Notes: generated from the letters alone by a model not told the origin. Shown: positions 17,540 to 26,446, counted from the first letter of the stretch. The stretch: 64,000 nucleotides of DNA from VRUE01 sp963824705 (GCA_963824705.1 CAWGQE010000003.1:930001-994000), one strand, 5' to 3'. A program made the numbers and translations.

Positions 17540-18508
17540 ATGAAAGCGGCGGTGATCTTCGAGAACGGCCCGCCCGACGTGCTCCGCTACGAGGACGTCC
17601 CCGATCCGGTGTGTCCCGATGGCTGTGTGACGGTGGACGTCGAGGCGATCAGCATCGAGGGCGGCGATCTTCTCGCCCGCTCGGTCTCGCCGCCGGAGAG
17701 CACCCCACACATCGTCGGCTATCTGTGCGCCGGAACGGTGGCCGAGGTCGGCGCTGGAGTCGAGAGCCCGGCGATCGGCGACAAGGTGGTGGCGCTGAAC
17801 GCAAACGGCTCCCACGCCGAGAAGCGGGTCGTGCCGGCTGTCATGACCTGGCCGATCCCCGAGGGGCTCGATCCCGCTGTCGCGGCGTGCATCCCGGTCG
17901 CGGTCGGCACCGCGCAGGAGTGCCTCTTCACCGCTGCGGGCCTGGAGCAGGGGCAGACAGTGCTCGTTCACGCCGGGGCAGGTGGCGTGGGGATGGCCGC
18001 CATCCAGCTGGCGTCGCAAGCCGGTGCGACGGTGTTCTCGACCGCCTCGAGCGACGAGAAGCTCGAGCGCCTGAAGCCTTTGGGGCTCGACCACGGCATC
18101 AACTACGCGGACGAAAGCTTCGTCGATCGGGTTCGCGAGCTGACCGACGGGCGTGGCGTCGACGTCGTGCTGGACTCGGTCGGCGGGAAGAACCTGGTGG
18201 ACAGCATCGAGGCGCTCGCGTATCGGGGGACGCTCGTCAGCGTCGGCGTCGCCGGTCGATCCGGCTCAGACGTCGAAGCCAAATCGCTGTGGGGCAAGAA
18301 CAACACGCTGCGCGGCGTCTACCTCGGCGGGGCGCTGCTCGTCGAGTACCCGCGGGTCCACCAGATGATCGCCGACCTGATCGGGCGCGTGGCAAGCGGG
18401 AATTTGCACATCGAGATCGACAGCACCTTTGCCCTCGCCGAAGCGGCCGCTGCCCATGCGTACCTGGAGGGACGGAACGCTTTCGGCCGCGTGGTGATGG
18501 TGCCGTAA
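17540..18508 (+). CDS. zinc-free quinone oxidoreductase-like MDR protein
   Basis: A medium-chain dehydrogenase/reductase of 322 residues in the NADPH:quinone oxidoreductase group. It has the GroES-like N-terminal domain, then the cofactor motif HAGAGGVGMAAIQLA near residue 140 and GVDVVLDSVGG near residue 210. The zinc-binding Cys/His residues of alcohol dehydrogenases are absent. It follows the sulfatase by 10 bp and is followed by a hairpin, so it is probably the last gene of that operon. The substrate is not evident. Confidence 0.87.
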   Translation: MKAAVIFENGPPDVLRYEDVPDPVCPDGCVTVDVEAISIEGGDLLARSVSPPESTPHIVGYLCAGTVAEVGAGVESPAIGDKVVALNANGSHAEKRVVPAVMTWPIPEGLDPAVAACIPVAVGTAQECLFTAAGLEQGQTVLVHAGAGGVGMAAIQLASQAGATVFSTASSDEKLERLKPLGLDHGINYADESFVDRVRELTDGRGVDVVLDSVGGKNLVDSIEALAYRGTLVSVGVAGRSGSDVEAKSLWGKNNTLRGVYLGGALLVEYPRVHQMIADLIGRVASGNLHIEIDSTFALAEAAAAHAYLEGRNAFGRVVMVP

Positions 18509-18525
18509 GCCCGCCGGTGCGGGCT
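18508..18525 (+). terminator. short hairpin after the quinone oxidoreductase gene
   Basis: AGCCCGC-CGGT-GCGGGCT starts at the stop codon. The stem is 7 bp and GC-rich, with no T tract afterwards, so termination would be by a non-canonical or Rho-assisted route. Confidence 0.5.
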
Positions 18526-18533
18526 ACCGCTTG

Positions 18534-18770
18534 TCAGCTACGCGCTAGCTCACGGTCGATGATCGTCGCCAGCGCGTCGTCGACTCCATCCGCGGGCACG
18601 CTGGAGATTCGCGCTCCCGAGGCGACTCCGCGCACGTTTTCTGCTGCTCTCAGCGCGTGCCAGTGGGAATCGAAGGACTCGCCAGACGTCGCCACGGTTC
18701 GGCCGTCGCTGCCGAGCAGTCGCCAGCGCCACTTGCCCACGAGGTCTTCATATGCGTCGAATTGAGGCAT
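18534..18770 (-). CDS. YegP-like DUF1508 domain protein, SOS-box controlled
   Basis: A small protein of 78 residues with one DUF1508 (YegP/UPF0339) unit: WRWRLLGSDGRTVATSGE, then ALRAAENVR. AAGGAG lies six bases before ATG 18770, which decides the start over in-frame ATGs further upstream. Twenty-four bases upstream is a perfect SOS box (18794-18807). The family's biochemical role is not established; an SOS link suggests a part in the response to DNA damage. Confidence 0.72.
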   Translation of the reverse strand: MPQFDAYEDLVGKWRWRLLGSDGRTVATSGESFDSHWHALRAAENVRGVASGARISSVPADGVDDALATIIDRELARS

Positions 18771-18793
18771 CGCCATCTCCTTGGATTGTTGTA

Positions 18794-18807
18794 CGAACAC
18801 ATGTTCG
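18794..18807 (-). promoter_or_regulatory. LexA/SOS box
   Basis: CGAAC-ACAT-GTTCG fits the Gram-positive and actinobacterial LexA operator CGAACnnnnGTTCG exactly. It sits just upstream of the YegP-like gene on the minus strand. No other gene starts nearby on the plus strand. Confidence 0.7.
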
Positions 18808-18852
18808 CATCCGAGGCGGCGGAAAGCTGTCGCCGCTAACCGAGCCTGTGGC

Positions 18853-20229
18853 TCAGTACCCCGTGCCGGTCTTGACCTGTTTGCGCTCGGCGGGGTGGGC
18901 GCCGCCCTTCTTCTCCAACGTCGCGCAGGCCGTGGCGATGTCCGCCGAGAGCCGGTCGACCTGCTCGCGGCTCAGCGTCTCCTTGACCAGCGCCCGCAGG
19001 ACCTTCACGTTTTCGGCATTGGGCGGGAGGGTGTAGGCGGGGAGCATCCAGCCGCGCTCGGCGGAGAGCTGCCAGGAGAGGTCGAACTCGTCGTAGTTCT
19101 TCCCCTCGACCAGCTTGAAGGCGACTAGCGGCAGCTGCTCCTTGTCGGCGCCGATCAGCTCGAAGTCGCCGCAGGCTTCGAGGTGCTCGGCCAGCGCCCT
19201 GGCGTTCTTCTCCATCGCCTGCATGATGTAGGTGTAGCCCTGCCGCCCGAGGCGGACGAAGTTGTAGTACTGGGCGAGGACCATCGAGGCGCCGGTCGAG
19301 AAGTTGAGCGTGAAGGTCGCGTCTTTCTTGCCGAGGTAGTTCTCGTAGAAGACGAGATCCTCGGCGAGATCGGATGTCTCACGGAAGACGAGCCAGCCGA
19401 CGCCCGGGTAGACGAGGCCGAACTTGTGGCCGGAGACGTTGATCGAGCGCACCTGCTCGAGCCGGAAGTCCCACTCGGAGTCCGGGTAGAGGAAGGGCCA
19501 GACGAAGCCGCCGCTGGCGGCGTCGACGTGCAGCGGCACGTCCATTTCCTTCTCGCTCTTGAGGTCGACGAGGAGCTTGTTGATGCCGACGATGTCGTCG
19601 GCGTGGCCGGTGAAGGTGGTGCCGAGCACCGCCGCGACCCCGATCGTGTTCTCGTCGATCAGCGGCTGCACGTCTTCGGGCCCGATCGTGTACTTGCCTT
19701 CCTGCAGCGGCACGATCCGCGGTTCGACGTCGAAGTAGCGGCAGAACTTCTCCCAGACGACGTGAACGTCGCCGCCGAAGATCAGGTTCGGCTTGTCGAC
19801 CGACAGCGACGCGGCTTCGCGGCGCTCCTTCCATTTCCACTTCAAGGAGAGCGCACCGAGCATGATCGCCTCCGAGGAACCCTGGGTGCGGGCGCCGGTC
19901 GTCTCGCCCGGGGCGTGGTAGAGGTCGGCGAGCATGCGGATGCAGCGCTGCTCGATCTCGGCCGAGATCGGGTACTCGGCGTGGTCGATGAAGTTGCGGT
20001 AGAGGTTCTCGGCGATCAGGCGCTGCGCCTCTGGCTCCATCCAGGTCGTGACGAAGGTCGCCAGGTTGCGGTTCGGGTCGCCCTCCAGGACTAGTTCCTC
20101 GTCGACCAGGCGCATTGCGTCCAGGGCCGACATCCCGTCGGCGGGGAAGTCGCCGGACGGGGCGTCTTCGGTGAGGAAGCGACTGCCATAGAGCATTGCG
20201 GCGTCGTCAGGACTGGGAGGCTTGTTCAT
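18853..20229 (-). CDS. gadB: glutamate decarboxylase
   Basis: A PLP-dependent glutamate decarboxylase of 458 residues that converts glutamate to GABA and CO2, consuming a proton. It has the substrate-binding region GTTFTGHADD, HVDAASGGFVWPF with the PLP-stacking and Asp residues, and the Schiff-base Lys in NVSGHKFGLVYPG. The C-terminal region (LPPNAENVKVLRALVKETLS) is complete. It may serve acid tolerance or GABA metabolism; no antiporter gene accompanies it here. Confidence 0.95.
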   Translation of the reverse strand: MNKPPSPDDAAMLYGSRFLTEDAPSGDFPADGMSALDAMRLVDEELVLEGDPNRNLATFVTTWMEPEAQRLIAENLYRNFIDHAEYPISAEIEQRCIRMLADLYHAPGETTGARTQGSSEAIMLGALSLKWKWKERREAASLSVDKPNLIFGGDVHVVWEKFCRYFDVEPRIVPLQEGKYTIGPEDVQPLIDENTIGVAAVLGTTFTGHADDIVGINKLLVDLKSEKEMDVPLHVDAASGGFVWPFLYPDSEWDFRLEQVRSINVSGHKFGLVYPGVGWLVFRETSDLAEDLVFYENYLGKKDATFTLNFSTGASMVLAQYYNFVRLGRQGYTYIMQAMEKNARALAEHLEACGDFELIGADKEQLPLVAFKLVEGKNYDEFDLSWQLSAERGWMLPAYTLPPNAENVKVLRALVKETLSREQVDRLSADIATACATLEKKGGAHPAERKQVKTGTGY

Positions 20230-20284
20230 GGGTTCACTCGATCCGTAGAGGGCTCAGGGGCGTTAGCACCACCATAATGAGCCG

Positions 20285-21400
20285 ATGAAGATGCGTGCCG
20301 CGGTGCTCGAGGAGTTTGGCAAGCCGCTCGCGGTTCAGGAGGTCGAGCTGGCCGAGCCGCGGGCGGGGGAGGTACTCGTCCGGCTCGTCGCCTGCGGTGT
20401 CTGCCACACCGACCTCTACACCGCCTCCGGCGCCGACCCGTCGGGCTACGCGCCGACGGTGCTCGGGCACGAGGGGGCGGGAGTCGTCGAGAGCGTCGGC
20501 GCGGACGTCGCCTCGCTCTCCCCGGGCGACCACGTCGTCACCCTCTTCTCCCCCCAGTGCGGCGAGTGCGTCCACTGCGTCGACCCGCGGACCAACCTCT
20601 GCTTGGCGATCCGCGAGCAGCAGAACAAGGGCTTCCTGCCCGACGGCACCACCCGCATCTCCCGCGACGGTGACGGGATCCGCCACTTCATGGGCTGCTC
20701 GACCTTCGCCGAGCACACGGTGATGCCGGAGATCGCCCTGGCGAAGATCGACCCCGAGGCGCCCTTCGAGCACGCCTGCCTCTTCGCCTGCGGCCTCTCG
20801 ACCGGGCTCGGCGCGGCGATCAACACCGCCGCGGTGGCGCCGGGCAGCACCTGCGTCGTCTTCGGCGCGGGGATGGTCGGCCTCGGGGCGGTCGCGGGCT
20901 GCCGGCTGCAGGGCGCCGAGCGCGTCGTCTGCGTCGACCTCTCCGCGGATCGCCTCGAGCTGGCGCGCGGCCAGGGGGCGACGGACACGCTCGAAGGCGG
21001 CGAGGACGCCGTCGAGCGGATCCTCGAGATGACCGACGGGTTCGGGGCCGACTACACCTTCGAGGCGACCGGCAACGTCGGCGTGATGCGCCAGGCCGTC
21101 GAAGCCGCGCGCATGGGCTGGGGCCTGTGCATCGTCGCCGGGGTGGCCGGCAAGGGGGAGACCCTCGACGTGGTCCCGCGTCTGCTGATCACCGGCCGCC
21201 GCGTCGCCGGCTCCTCTTTCGGCGGCGTCAAGGGGCGCGACCAGGTTCCGGGCCTCGTCGACCGTTGTCTGAGGGGCGAGATCGACGTCGAGCCCTTCAT
21301 CTCCCATCGCCTCACTCTCGACGAGGTCAACCGCGGCTTTGAGCTGATGGAGGCCCAGGACGGGATCCGCAGCGTCATCGAGTTCGATGCGGCGCTTTAG
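20285..21400 (+). CDS. zinc-dependent alcohol dehydrogenase, class III-like
   Basis: A 371-residue MDR alcohol dehydrogenase. Catalytic zinc ligands are visible in CGVCHTDLY and GHEGAGVVE, the four-Cys structural zinc lobe in CGECVHCVDPRTNLC, and the NAD motif in VFGAGMVGLGAVAG. The GCSTFAEHTVMPEIALAKI segment is typical of class III enzymes that act on thiol adducts of formaldehyde, as well as related alcohol dehydrogenases, so a detoxification role is likely but not certain. A CATAAT box lies exactly six bases before the ATG, suggesting leaderless transcription. It is divergent from gadB. Confidence 0.88.
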   Translation: MKMRAAVLEEFGKPLAVQEVELAEPRAGEVLVRLVACGVCHTDLYTASGADPSGYAPTVLGHEGAGVVESVGADVASLSPGDHVVTLFSPQCGECVHCVDPRTNLCLAIREQQNKGFLPDGTTRISRDGDGIRHFMGCSTFAEHTVMPEIALAKIDPEAPFEHACLFACGLSTGLGAAINTAAVAPGSTCVVFGAGMVGLGAVAGCRLQGAERVVCVDLSADRLELARGQGATDTLEGGEDAVERILEMTDGFGADYTFEATGNVGVMRQAVEAARMGWGLCIVAGVAGKGETLDVVPRLLITGRRVAGSSFGGVKGRDQVPGLVDRCLRGEIDVEPFISHRLTLDEVNRGFELMEAQDGIRSVIEFDAAL

Positions 21401-21424
21401 GTAGCGCCGGTAGATTCATCCGCC

Positions 21425-22462
21425 GTGACTCTCGTCCCAGCACCCGCCGTGGCGGGCCCGAGCAACGATTCGGCTCCGCATCGGCCCTACTGGCGCGAGT
21501 CGGTGGTTCGCCACGAGCAGTCCTCCCGGTTGCACAGCCTCGTCGACGTGGCAACCTCGGCCGTGCCATACCTGGTCCTGATGGTCGCGATATATCTCTG
21601 CCTCGAAGTCTCGGTATGGATCTCCCTCGCTCTGGCTGTCCCGGCTGCCGGCTTCCTGCTGCGGACCTTCGTCGTCTTCCACGACTGTGCCCACGGCTCG
21701 TTCATGCCCACCAAGCGGGGGAATCTCTGGCTCGGTCGGTTCACGGCCCTGCTCGTCTTCCAGCCGTTCGGGAACTGGCGCCACAACCACGCTGTCCATC
21801 ACGGCACCGCGGGCGACCTGGACCGGCGCGGAACCGGCGATGTGCCGACGCTCACCGTCGAGGAGTACCTGGCGCGGCCCTGGAAGCAGAGGCTTGGCTA
21901 CCGACTGTTCCGCAACCCGCTGGTGATGTTCGGACTAGGTCCGATCTGGTCGCTGATGATCGGGCCGCGCATCTGGTCGAGCAAGATGCGCCCCCGCTCG
22001 CGCCACAGCGTGATCGCGACGAACCTCGTCCTCGCCGCGGTCATCGGGACGATCGTCTGGCTGATCGGTCCGACGACTTGGCTGCTGGTGCAGATGCCGA
22101 CCGCGATTCTCGCCGGCACGCTGGGGGTCTTCCTCTTCTACGTCCAGCACCAGTTCGAGGACGCCTACTGGGAGAGCTCGGAGGACTGGAGCTACCCCGA
22201 TGCGGCGCTGCAGGGGAGCTCCTACCTGAAGCTGCCGAAGATCCTCCAGTTCTTCAGCGGGAACATCGGCCTGCACCACGTTCACCACCTCAGCGCCAAG
22301 ATCCCCAACTACAACCTCCAGCGCGCCCACGACGAGAACCTGATCTTCCACGACGTCCCCGTCTTGAGCGTTCGCGACGGTCTGCACTCGATCCGGCTAA
22401 AGGTGATCGACTCGAGCAGCGGCCGGATGCTGACCTGGAAAGAGGTCAGGGCGCTCCAGTAG
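21425..22462 (+). CDS. membrane fatty acid desaturase
   Basis: An acyl-lipid type desaturase of 345 residues that inserts double bonds into membrane fatty acids using a di-iron centre. The three histidine boxes are all present: HDCAHGS near residue 89, HNHAVHH near 121, and HHVHHLS near 284. Hydrophobic pairs flank them as expected. TAGATT lies eight bases before the GTG start. It follows the alcohol dehydrogenase after 24 bp but has its own promoter-like box. Exact regiospecificity cannot be told. Confidence 0.92.
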   Translation: MTLVPAPAVAGPSNDSAPHRPYWRESVVRHEQSSRLHSLVDVATSAVPYLVLMVAIYLCLEVSVWISLALAVPAAGFLLRTFVVFHDCAHGSFMPTKRGNLWLGRFTALLVFQPFGNWRHNHAVHHGTAGDLDRRGTGDVPTLTVEEYLARPWKQRLGYRLFRNPLVMFGLGPIWSLMIGPRIWSSKMRPRSRHSVIATNLVLAAVIGTIVWLIGPTTWLLVQMPTAILAGTLGVFLFYVQHQFEDAYWESSEDWSYPDAALQGSSYLKLPKILQFFSGNIGLHHVHHLSAKIPNYNLQRAHDENLIFHDVPVLSVRDGLHSIRLKVIDSSSGRMLTWKEVRALQ

Positions 22463-22468
22463 CGACTG

Positions 22469-24349
22469 TTACCGGCTCGTGGTTGCGGTCGCGCTGGTGT
22501 AGGCAGTGCCTTCGGAGGTCGCCACGGTGATCGTGTCGGAGAAGGTGCCGCTCGATTTCGACGTGTAGGTGAACTGGCCCGCGGTTTCGGCGAGGCCGGT
22601 GGAAGGGATCGCGAGCGGGGTGCCGACAACCGTGCTGCCGGAGGTCGCGGTGATATTCACAGCGTGGCCGGTGCCCAGTTCCGAGATCGGGTTGCCAACG
22701 CTGTCGGTGACGGCGATGTTGGCTTTGACCGTTCCGCTGTTGCCCAGTTTGGTGATCGCGCAGGTGAAGAAGCAGCCGGCGCCGATGCTGCCGGCGCTGA
22801 CCGTCACGTGGGTCAGGTAAAGCTTCGCGGGGGCGCCGATGAGGACGGTGATCGCAAGTTCGGACGAGGTCGAGATCGATCCGTCGGTTGCCGTGACGCT
22901 GGCGGTCTCGACCTTGTTGAGCTTCATCACGCCGTTCTTCGTCGACGACACCACGGTGGCGATGCCGGTGGTGAAGCTGATCGCCGTCGCGGTACCGAAC
23001 GGGACCGCGGTTCCGCTGCTATTGGCAACGGTGGGGGCGGCCCCGCTGGGGCTTGCCGTGGCGCCCGAGAAGGTGATGTTGTGGGCGCCGGTGTAGGCAG
23101 CCGCGGTGTTGCCGTACGTGTCGAGGGCGGTGATGGTGAGGTTGTCTGCCGCTCCCGCGGTCGGCGTCGTCGAGGCGGCGCTCAGCGAGAGCTTCACGGC
23201 GGTTGCGGCAGCCACGGTCACGGTAACCACCGCGCTGGTGAACGTACCGTCGCTGACTTTGAGACTGGTGGCGCCGCTCTTGTAGAGCTTCATCAGGCCG
23301 TTGCTGGCGCCGGAGACGTTCGCCACGCCGGCAGTGAAGAGGATCGCGGTCGCACTGCCGAAGGCGGTCGCGGCGCCTGAGCTGTCGGTGACCGTCGGGA
23401 TTTCGCCGCTGGGGCTCGCCGAGGCAGTCGAAAAGGTCAGGCTTTTGGAGCCGGTGTAGGCCGTCGCGACGTTGCCGTAGGCGTCGTACGCGGTCGTCGT
23501 CAGGTTGTCGGCCGCTCCCGCAGTCGGCGTGGTGGAGGCGGCGCCGAGGGTGAGTTTCGAGGCCGCCCCCGGGGTGACGGTCACGGCGAGATCGTCTTCG
23601 CTTTCGATCGATCCATCGCTGACCGAGACGTTGGCCGCGCCCGCCTTGTAGAGCTTCATCAGGCCGTTCTTCGTCGAGGAGATGACGCTGGCGACCCCCA
23701 GCGTGAAGCTGATCGCGGTTGCGCTGCCGAAGGCGGTGGCGGTGCCCGAGCTGTTGGCGACCGTGGGGGCGTTTCCGCCCGGGCTGGAGGATGCGCCGGA
23801 GAAGGTGAGGCTGTGGGAGCCCGTGTAGGTCGTCACCGTGCTGTCTTTTTCGTCGAGCGCCGTGATCGTCAGGTTGTCGCCGACGCCCGCCCCCGGCGTG
23901 GCCGATGCGGCGCCGATGGTGAAGTGGGTCGCGGCGCCGACGGTCACTTTTGCCTGGGTCGATCCGCTGGTCGAGTTCCAGGCGTGCCACTGCGCGGTCA
24001 CCGTGTAGGTGTGGGTGCCGACTTCGAGCGCTTTGTCGGTGCAGGTCGTGCCGGTTCCCCGCGAGGACTCGGTCGGGCAGTTGCCGGCGGGTTCGTCGCC
24101 GTCGCGGATCACCGCGTAGGTGACCGTTCCGGATCCGGGCGGCGTGACCGCAGTCCAGGTAAGAGCCACGGTGCCGCCGATCGCCGGTAGGGCTGTGGAG
24201 ATCGTCGGCGCCGAGAGTTTCGGCAAGCCGGCGGTTGCGCTGCCGGCTCCGGTGGTCGTGAAGTAGGCGACGGCGCTGCCGCAGAGCACGGCGATCACCG
24301 CGGTGGCGATTGCGACTCCCGCGATGCCTGCCGGCAGGGCGCGCCTCAT
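22469..24349 (-). CDS. SipW-type surface protein with tandem Ig-like repeats
   Basis: An exported 626-residue protein. The N-terminus has a hydrophobic signal ending in AVAYFTTTGAGSATAG, the pattern of SipW-dependent signal peptides (TasA-like). A fibronectin-like domain at about 45-140 is followed by three near-identical repeats of about 120 residues (GAASTTPTAGAADNLT, then YTGSKSLTFS, then SNGLMKLYK), and a divergent fourth. It is rich in Thr/Ser/Ala and has no Cys in the repeats. Such proteins build surface layers or fibrils, or act as adhesins. The gene overlaps the upstream one by four bases (ATGA). Confidence 0.78.
   Translation of the reverse strand: MRRALPAGIAGVAIATAVIAVLCGSAVAYFTTTGAGSATAGLPKLSAPTISTALPAIGGTVALTWTAVTPPGSGTVTYAVIRDGDEPAGNCPTESSRGTGTTCTDKALEVGTHTYTVTAQWHAWNSTSGSTQAKVTVGAATHFTIGAASATPGAGVGDNLTITALDEKDSTVTTYTGSHSLTFSGASSSPGGNAPTVANSSGTATAFGSATAISFTLGVASVISSTKNGLMKLYKAGAANVSVSDGSIESEDDLAVTVTPGAASKLTLGAASTTPTAGAADNLTTTAYDAYGNVATAYTGSKSLTFSTASASPSGEIPTVTDSSGAATAFGSATAILFTAGVANVSGASNGLMKLYKSGATSLKVSDGTFTSAVVTVTVAAATAVKLSLSAASTTPTAGAADNLTITALDTYGNTAAAYTGAHNITFSGATASPSGAAPTVANSSGTAVPFGTATAISFTTGIATVVSSTKNGVMKLNKVETASVTATDGSISTSSELAITVLIGAPAKLYLTHVTVSAGSIGAGCFFTCAITKLGNSGTVKANIAVTDSVGNPISELGTGHAVNITATSGSTVVGTPLAIPSTGLAETAGQFTYTSKSSGTFSDTITVATSEGTAYTSATATTSR
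22830..23950 (-). repeat. three tandem coding repeats of about 360 bp
   Basis: These are the DNA-level repeats encoding the three similar Ig-like modules of the surface protein. Long stretches match between units. Such repeats expand and contract by recombination and can be collapsed in assembly. Confidence 0.65.
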
Positions 24350-25086
24350 CCGCGCGCGCTCCCAGTGAAATCGAGCGGGAACCGGGCGTTCTGGCAGGCG
24401 TCCTGGTTGACCGGGAGGTCACGCAGCTGAATCGACGGCGCCGTGACGCCCTGCGCGGGCAGGCGGACAGATCCGCCGGCGGGCACCTTGAGTGGCAGCG
24501 AGCGCGAGGCGTTCGACTGGCCCAGGGCGAGGTTGTCGGCGCTGGGGCACCCCGGCGGGTCTGCCGCGACCGAGACCCGCAATGCGGTGACGCGTATCGG
24601 TGAGGAGTTGGGGTTCTGCACAGTCAGCGGCAGCGTTACCGGTGGCGCCCCGGGGTAGAGCATGCTCAGGCCGGAGAGCTCCGGGAGGATCGAGAGCTCC
24701 TTCGCTTCCAGGACCGTCCAGCGGAACCTCCTGGCGCCGCCATGTCGCCGCCCGTCCAGCGCGCGAACTGAGAATCGATGCCCTCCGACGGTCAGGCCGG
24801 CGAAGAAGACGGGCGGTTTGCATGCCTGCCACCGCGCTCGATCGAGGCGGCACTGGAAGCGCGCGCCCGGCGTGCGGACGGTGAAGTCGAAGCGGGCGCT
24901 CCTCGACGGCGATTTGGCCTCCGGGTGGTCGACGATCGCCGGCCTCGGCACTCGCCCGGCTTGGGCCTTGCCTTCCGGGGCGGCCACGGGGCCGTGTCGG
25001 CTCGCGGCCAAGGCGGCGGCGACGATGAAGGCGCCGATCGCGACCAGCCCGATCAGCGCCCCGAGGCCATTACGGCCGCTCTGCAC
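24346..25086 (-). CDS. exported protein with Ig-like domain and NQDAC tail, unknown function
   Basis: A 246-residue protein with one N-terminal membrane or signal segment (GLVAIGAFIVAAALAAS). A segment at about 55-120 with paired Cys (FQCRLDRARWQACKPP, then GGHRFSVRALD) is the bacterial Ig-like module common in actinobacterial surface proteins. The C-terminus carries VNQDACQNARFPLDFTGSA, closely matching the tail of the next protein upstream (GANQDACQGATVTLHL). It sits between the two SipW-type genes, so the three probably form one surface structure. Confidence 0.68.
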   Translation of the reverse strand: MQSGRNGLGALIGLVAIGAFIVAAALAASRHGPVAAPEGKAQAGRVPRPAIVDHPEAKSPSRSARFDFTVRTPGARFQCRLDRARWQACKPPVFFAGLTVGGHRFSVRALDGRRHGGARRFRWTVLEAKELSILPELSGLSMLYPGAPPVTLPLTVQNPNSSPIRVTALRVSVAADPPGCPSADNLALGQSNASRSLPLKVPAGGSVRLPAQGVTAPSIQLRDLPVNQDACQNARFPLDFTGSARG

Positions 25087-25114
25087 GATGCCGCGCTCCG
25101 TCCCGCTCGGCTGC

Positions 25115-25585
25115 TTAGTTGTTGGTCAGGTGCAGCGTCACCGTCGCGCCCTGGCAGGCGTCCTGGTTGGCGCCGGTTTCTTTCATCGTCAGGGTCCCGG
25201 TGGGGGTCACGCTCTGGTTGTTGCCGGCAGCGAAGGTCTGATTGACGGTCACCGCCGGCATCGCGAAGTCGGGATTGCCACCGGTGATCGTCGTGCTGCA
25301 GCTCGAGTGACCGGCGTCGACGGTGATGCTGCTCAGCGTGATCGTGCCGACGCGCTGCGAGCCCGACGACGGGTTGTCGACGGTGAAGCTAACCGGCGAT
25401 GAGGTGCCCGGGTACAGATTGGAGGACACCGTCGCGTGCAGCGTCACGGCCGAGCTCGAGCCGACCGTCGCGTTCCCGGTGCCCGAGCCGGACGTGGTGA
25501 AGTAAGCCAGCGCGACGCCGGCAACCGCCAGCGCGCAGGTGCAGCCGAGCGCTATCAGCGCACGCCTCTTGGTGGTCCAGGACAT
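25115..25585 (-). CDS. small SipW-type exported protein
   Basis: A 156-residue exported protein. The signal segment (ALIALGCTCALAVAGVALAYFTTSG) continues into SGTGNATVGSS, again the SipW-dependent pattern. The mature part is a compact beta domain with a Cys in HSSCSTT and one in NQDACQGA near the end, the latter shared with the gene downstream. It is the first gene of a three-gene unit and has a GGAGAGG ribosome-binding site. It could be a major subunit of a fibre or layer, with the long repeat protein as a companion. No SipW peptidase gene is in the window. Confidence 0.7.
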   Translation of the reverse strand: MSWTTKRRALIALGCTCALAVAGVALAYFTTSGSGTGNATVGSSSAVTLHATVSSNLYPGTSSPVSFTVDNPSSGSQRVGTITLSSITVDAGHSSCSTTITGGNPDFAMPAVTVNQTFAAGNNQSVTPTGTLTMKETGANQDACQGATVTLHLTNN

Positions 25586-25732
25586 TGCCTCTCCTCTCGG
25601 GGTTTGCCGGAAGCGAGTGCTCCGCGGTGCCCCGGCATCGGCCTGGCGGCGGCGAACCTTGAATCGCGAAATGGCAATCAGTTTCGCCCGTCTTGTACAG
25701 GCCGTACAACGGCCCGCAAAAAAGGAGGGGGC

Positions 25733-26002
25733 TCAGCCGAGCAGCTCGTCGAGGCGCAGGGCGGCGCGGCTGGGGATGACGACGTCGCCGACGCTGTGCA
25801 CTAGTCCGGCTGCCGTGAGCTCGCGCATGGCGCGCTCGACGGCGTCGACCTGAGCGAAGTCCGCGGCCTCACCGCCGATCTCCCGTGCGAGCTCGCCGAC
25901 CGTCAGCTGGATCGGGTGGAGGGCCAGAAGCTGGCGCAGGACGGCAGCTTCGATGGTTGCGTCCTGCGCGCTTGGGCTTCGAGTTTCGTCCATGTCCTCC
26001 AC
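25733..26002 (-). CDS. small winged-helix-like protein
   Basis: An 89-residue protein: VLRQLLALHPIQLTVGELAR resembles a helix-turn-helix, and MRELTAAGLVHSVGDVVIPS resembles the following helix and wing. This pattern suits a small winged-helix regulator. It is 26 bp downstream of an ArsR-like gene on the same strand, so the two may be co-transcribed. No target is apparent. Confidence 0.65.
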   Translation of the reverse strand: MEDMDETRSPSAQDATIEAAVLRQLLALHPIQLTVGELAREIGGEAADFAQVDAVERAMRELTAAGLVHSVGDVVIPSRAALRLDELLG

Positions 26003-26028
26003 CGATCACCTACTAAGGGCGCTCGCCT

Positions 26029-26364
26029 TCAATCTCGCCCCCCTGGGTCGTCGTCTCTGTCCCGCTTCCTGAGTTCAGCGAGCATTTTGCGTGCCCATAA
26101 CGCCTGCGGCGCCAGGCGGAAATAGGGCGGCGCCGGCGGGTCCTTGGCGACCCCCTTCAAGGCCCTGCGCCTGGTCAGCACGCGCAGGTGGTAGGCGATC
26201 CGGCCAGGCTCCTCCGCCAGCTCGACCGCGATCTCGGCCGCACCGGCCTCCATGCCGTCGAGCATCAGACAGAGAATTCCCTGCCGCACGGGATGCGCCA
26301 GTGCGGCGCGGCGATAGCGATGCTCCGTGTCCCGGCGCTCACGGCTGTCCTCGAATTCCGCCAT
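26029..26364 (-). CDS. ArsR-like winged-helix transcriptional regulator
   Basis: A 111-residue helix-turn-helix protein of the ArsR type. ALAHPVRQGILCLML, then AAEIAVELAEEPGRIAYHLRVL (the recognition helix), then a wing and PPYFRLAPQALWARKML. No metal-binding Cys is present, so it does not look like a metal sensor. It probably controls nearby genes, such as itself and the following winged-helix gene. Confidence 0.75.
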   Translation of the reverse strand: MAEFEDSRERRDTEHRYRRAALAHPVRQGILCLMLDGMEAGAAEIAVELAEEPGRIAYHLRVLTRRRALKGVAKDPPAPPYFRLAPQALWARKMLAELRKRDRDDDPGGRD

Positions 26365-26446
26365 TCGACAGGGAATATATGAGAGAACGAGATCTTCTGT
26401 CTGAAGACCTTTCGTCTGCGCAAGCGAATCGTGCGCCTAGAACCTC

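Noticed and set aside
22830..23950. Repeats resembling a CRISPR-like or satellite array
   Set aside because: The units are about 360 bp, coding, and correspond to protein modules in frame.
25586..25732. A possible c-di-GMP riboswitch before the SipW-type cluster, because GGCAAACC followed by CGAGAGG occurs on the minus strand
   Set aside because: The rest of the aptamer, including the GCAAAGC block and the second helix, is absent, and the match runs into the ribosome-binding site.
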